Assembly: GCF_006438825.1 (NCBI RefSeq)
Contig: NZ_RCZP01000050.1
Coordinates: forward strand, 1-32,279
DNA: 32,279 nt
Direction: 5' to 3'
Source: Muricoccus nepalensis
Lineage (GTDB): Bacteria > Pseudomonadota > Alphaproteobacteria > Acetobacterales > Acetobacteraceae
The translations under genes and the position numbers were made by a program. Position 1 is the stretch's first letter. Every line of letters starts with the position of its first letter. Shown piece after piece: positions 31,271 through 32,279 of this stretch. Below the pieces are notes generated by a model. It saw nothing but the letters and a program-made list of their open reading frames with translations, ran no database searches and was not told the origin of the DNA.

Positions 31271-31855
31271 TCAGGGACCGCGGCGCAGCCCGTCCAGGAA
31301 CACGTCCAGCAGCCGCATCGCCTGCCCTTGCCAGCCCGGCCCCTCCTGCACGTAGCAGACGCCGATGACCGTCCGCAGGAGGTCCTCCGGGCCGATATCC
31401 GGCCGCACCAAACCGGCCTCGGCCGCCGGGCGCAGCAGGATCGCGATCGCCTCGTGCAGCCGGCCGCTCGTGTAGGCCATGAGCTCCGGCGGCTTGTGCG
31501 CCGCGAGCGCCAGGGCCGCGATCATCCCCTTCTTCGTCGCCACGAAGTCCACCAGGGCCTCGATCCAGCGCCGCAGCCCGTCCAGCGGGCGCTCCTCCGC
31601 GGCGAAGGACCGGGCCAGCTCGGTCAGCCCCTCCACCTCCCGCCGGTAGACCGCCTCGAACAGCGCCTCGCGGGTCGGGAAGTGGCGGTAGAGCGTGCCG
31701 ATGCCGACCCCCGCGCGCCGCGCCACGGCCTCCAGCCCCGTCTCCGTGCCGCCCTCGCTGAACACCGCCTTCGCCGCCTCCAACACGCGCTCGCGGTTCC
31801 GGACGGCGTCGGCCCGGGGGCGGCGCGGGCGGTCGGGCAGGTTCGTCGTCGGCAA
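31271..31855 (-). CDS. TetR/AcrR family regulator with SbtR-like C-terminal domain
   Basis: This 194-aa repressor has its helix-turn-helix domain at about residues 20-68: RERVLEAAKAVFSEGGTETG, then LEAVARRAGVGIGTLYRHFP and TREALFEAVYRREVEGL. The C-terminal half (FVATKKGMIAALALAAHKPP, RLHEAIAILLRPAAEAGLVR, PDIGPEDLLRTVIGVCYVQE) resembles the SbtR-like TetR group. The start is TTG 31855: GAGGAGG lies six bases upstream and an in-frame TGA follows shortly before that, so no ATG is available. Operator-like palindromes lie just upstream at 31874-31922 and one more downstream at 31207-31223. The regulated gene is not in the window; it may have lain to the right, where an IS481 element now sits. Confidence 0.9.
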   Translation of the reverse strand: MPTTNLPDRPRRPRADAVRNRERVLEAAKAVFSEGGTETGLEAVARRAGVGIGTLYRHFPTREALFEAVYRREVEGLTELARSFAAEERPLDGLRRWIEALVDFVATKKGMIAALALAAHKPPELMAYTSGRLHEAIAILLRPAAEAGLVRPDIGPEDLLRTVIGVCYVQEGPGWQGQAMRLLDVFLDGLRRGP

Positions 31856-31873
31856 GCCGGGCCTCCTCGATCA

Positions 31874-31894
31874 AAACGGAGGGAGTCTCCGTTT
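31874..31894. promoter_or_regulatory. TetR operator A upstream of the second TetR gene
   Basis: AAACGGAG (31874-31881) and CTCCGTTT (31887-31894) are perfect 8-bp arms around GGAGT. It lies 19 bases upstream of the TTG start of the TetR gene. On the minus strand, GGATGA and TTTTGA flank it at 17-bp spacing, a weak promoter, so binding would give autorepression. Confidence 0.6.
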
Positions 31895-31905
31895 CATCCT
31901 TGCAA

Positions 31906-31922
31906 GCGGAGATGCCCTCCGC
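31906..31922. promoter_or_regulatory. TetR operator C, second site in the same promoter region
   Basis: GCGGAG (31906-31911) and CTCCGC (31917-31922) are perfect arms around ATGCC, the same NCGGAG-N5-CTCCGN layout as operator A. The centres are 30 bp apart, close to three helical turns. TTGCAA at 31900-31905 directly before it could be the -35 element of a plus-strand promoter; the -10 (around CATATG) is weak. Confidence 0.55.
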
Positions 31923-31988
31923 ATATGTGGCCGCAGCGGCGCGCCGGGAACCCGTGGCGCTAACAGCCGTCCCGGCCGCTCCCCTAGC

Positions 31989-32279
31989 TGTTTGATCCCA
32001 GGGTTTGATGGTGCAGTCTTCTCCCCTGAGCGGAAGGACGCACTATGGGCCAGGTTCTCCATGGCAGCGCCACAACGACGGAGGCAATCCGTCGAGCGAT
32101 ACAGCATAGTCAAGAGAGCCTGAGAGGGCTGGCCAAGCGCTATGGAGTGAACCCGAAAACGGTCGCCAAGTGGAAGGCGCGTGGGTCTGTTACCGACCTG
32201 CCGACTGGGCCGAAGGAGCCGAAGTCCACGGTTCTCTCGGTCGAGGAGGAGGCCGTCGTCGTCGCCTTCCGCCGGCACA
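31989..32279 (+). mobile_element. IS481-family insertion sequence, left end (partial)
   Basis: The element appears to start at TGTTTGATCCC (31989), with the terminal TGT and inverted-repeat-like sequence of IS481 elements, 56 bases before the transposase start. Immediately outside is CCTAGC (31983-31988), matching the NCTAGN target sequence known for IS481. The right end lies beyond the window, so the second terminal repeat and target duplication cannot be checked. Confidence 0.78.
32045..32279 (+). CDS. IS481-family transposase, N-terminal part, truncated by window edge
   Basis: From ATG 32045, 78 codons run to the window edge. The product starts MGQVLHGSATTTEAIRRAIQ, followed by HSQESLRGLAKRYGVNPKTV and AKWKARGSV, a helix-turn-helix that binds the terminal repeats, then TDLPTGPKEPKSTVLSVEEE and AVVVAFRRH. 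This is the recognisable N-terminus of IS481-family transposases; the DDE catalytic domain would follow outside the window. Codon use is less GC-biased than in the neighbouring genes (AGT, ATA, ACA, GTT), as expected for a mobile gene. Whether the element is complete and active cannot be judged here. Confidence 0.88.
   Translation, partial: MGQVLHGSATTTEAIRRAIQHSQESLRGLAKRYGVNPKTVAKWKARGSVTDLPTGPKEPKSTVLSVEEEAVVVAFRRH

Noticed and set aside
1-32279. tRNA, rRNA, CRISPR array, phage or defence island
   Set aside because: No cloverleaf-like sequence, no regularly spaced repeats, and no nuclease, helicase, toxin-antitoxin or phage structural genes were recognised on either strand.

Overview
The window is very GC-rich double-stranded bacterial DNA with dense coding and strong third-position G/C bias. 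Gene content suggests an alphaproteobacterium of the Acetobacteraceae (Roseomonas-like): many tripartite-tricarboxylate (Bug/TctC) solute-binding proteins, acid-sugar and hydantoinase-type catabolic operons, and an IS481 element. The taxonomic call is inference from content and composition, not from a marker gene. No rRNA, tRNA, CRISPR array or phage module is visible.

Layout, left to right. (1) 1-2514, minus: a StaR/TTC38-like TPR protein followed by an MFS transporter that runs off the left edge; an AraC-type regulator is divergent at 2689. (2) 3574-4555, plus: a C-terminal remnant of an aldehyde dehydrogenase, then a cupin and an ABM-domain protein. (3) 4601-6933: a Bug protein and a divergent Ldh2-type dehydrogenase. 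(4) 6953-11426, minus: a probable acid-sugar operon, in transcription order an isocitrate/isopropylmalate-type (tartrate-like) dehydrogenase, a broken Bug gene, OtnK-like kinase, OtnC-like decarboxylase/aldolase and an Asp/Glu-racemase-like protein. A GntR/FCD regulator with what looks like two winged helices is divergent at 11825. (5) 12822-16192: a small unknown ORF, an AAHS-type MFS transporter, a small membrane protein and an SDR dehydrogenase. (6) 16311-17321: a secreted dienelactone-hydrolase-like enzyme. (7) 17377-24656, minus: a six-gene catabolic operon, in transcription order hydantoinase A, hydantoinase B, unknown 133-aa protein, fumarylacetoacetate-hydrolase-family enzyme and two Bug proteins, with a divergent IclR regulator. 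(8) 25688-31164: a small unknown protein, then an RND efflux pair (inner-membrane pump and adaptor) divergent from a TetR regulator across a striking double operator. (9) 31271-32279: a second TetR regulator with repeated operator-like palindromes, then the left end of an IS481-family element.

The recurring pattern is a regulator divergent from a catabolic or transport operon with palindromes between them. The catabolic operons each carry Bug binding proteins but no TctA/TctB membrane partners in the window, so these would have to use membrane components encoded elsewhere. The clearest decay is the Bug gene inside the acid-sugar operon (internal deletion with frameshift, plus an amber codon), the aldehyde dehydrogenase remnant, and the IS481 insertion beside the second TetR gene. 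I found no defence system or clearly new multi-gene machine; the best candidates for new biology are the double-headed GntR regulator, the repeated TetR operator, and the unknown 133-aa protein in the hydantoinase operon.
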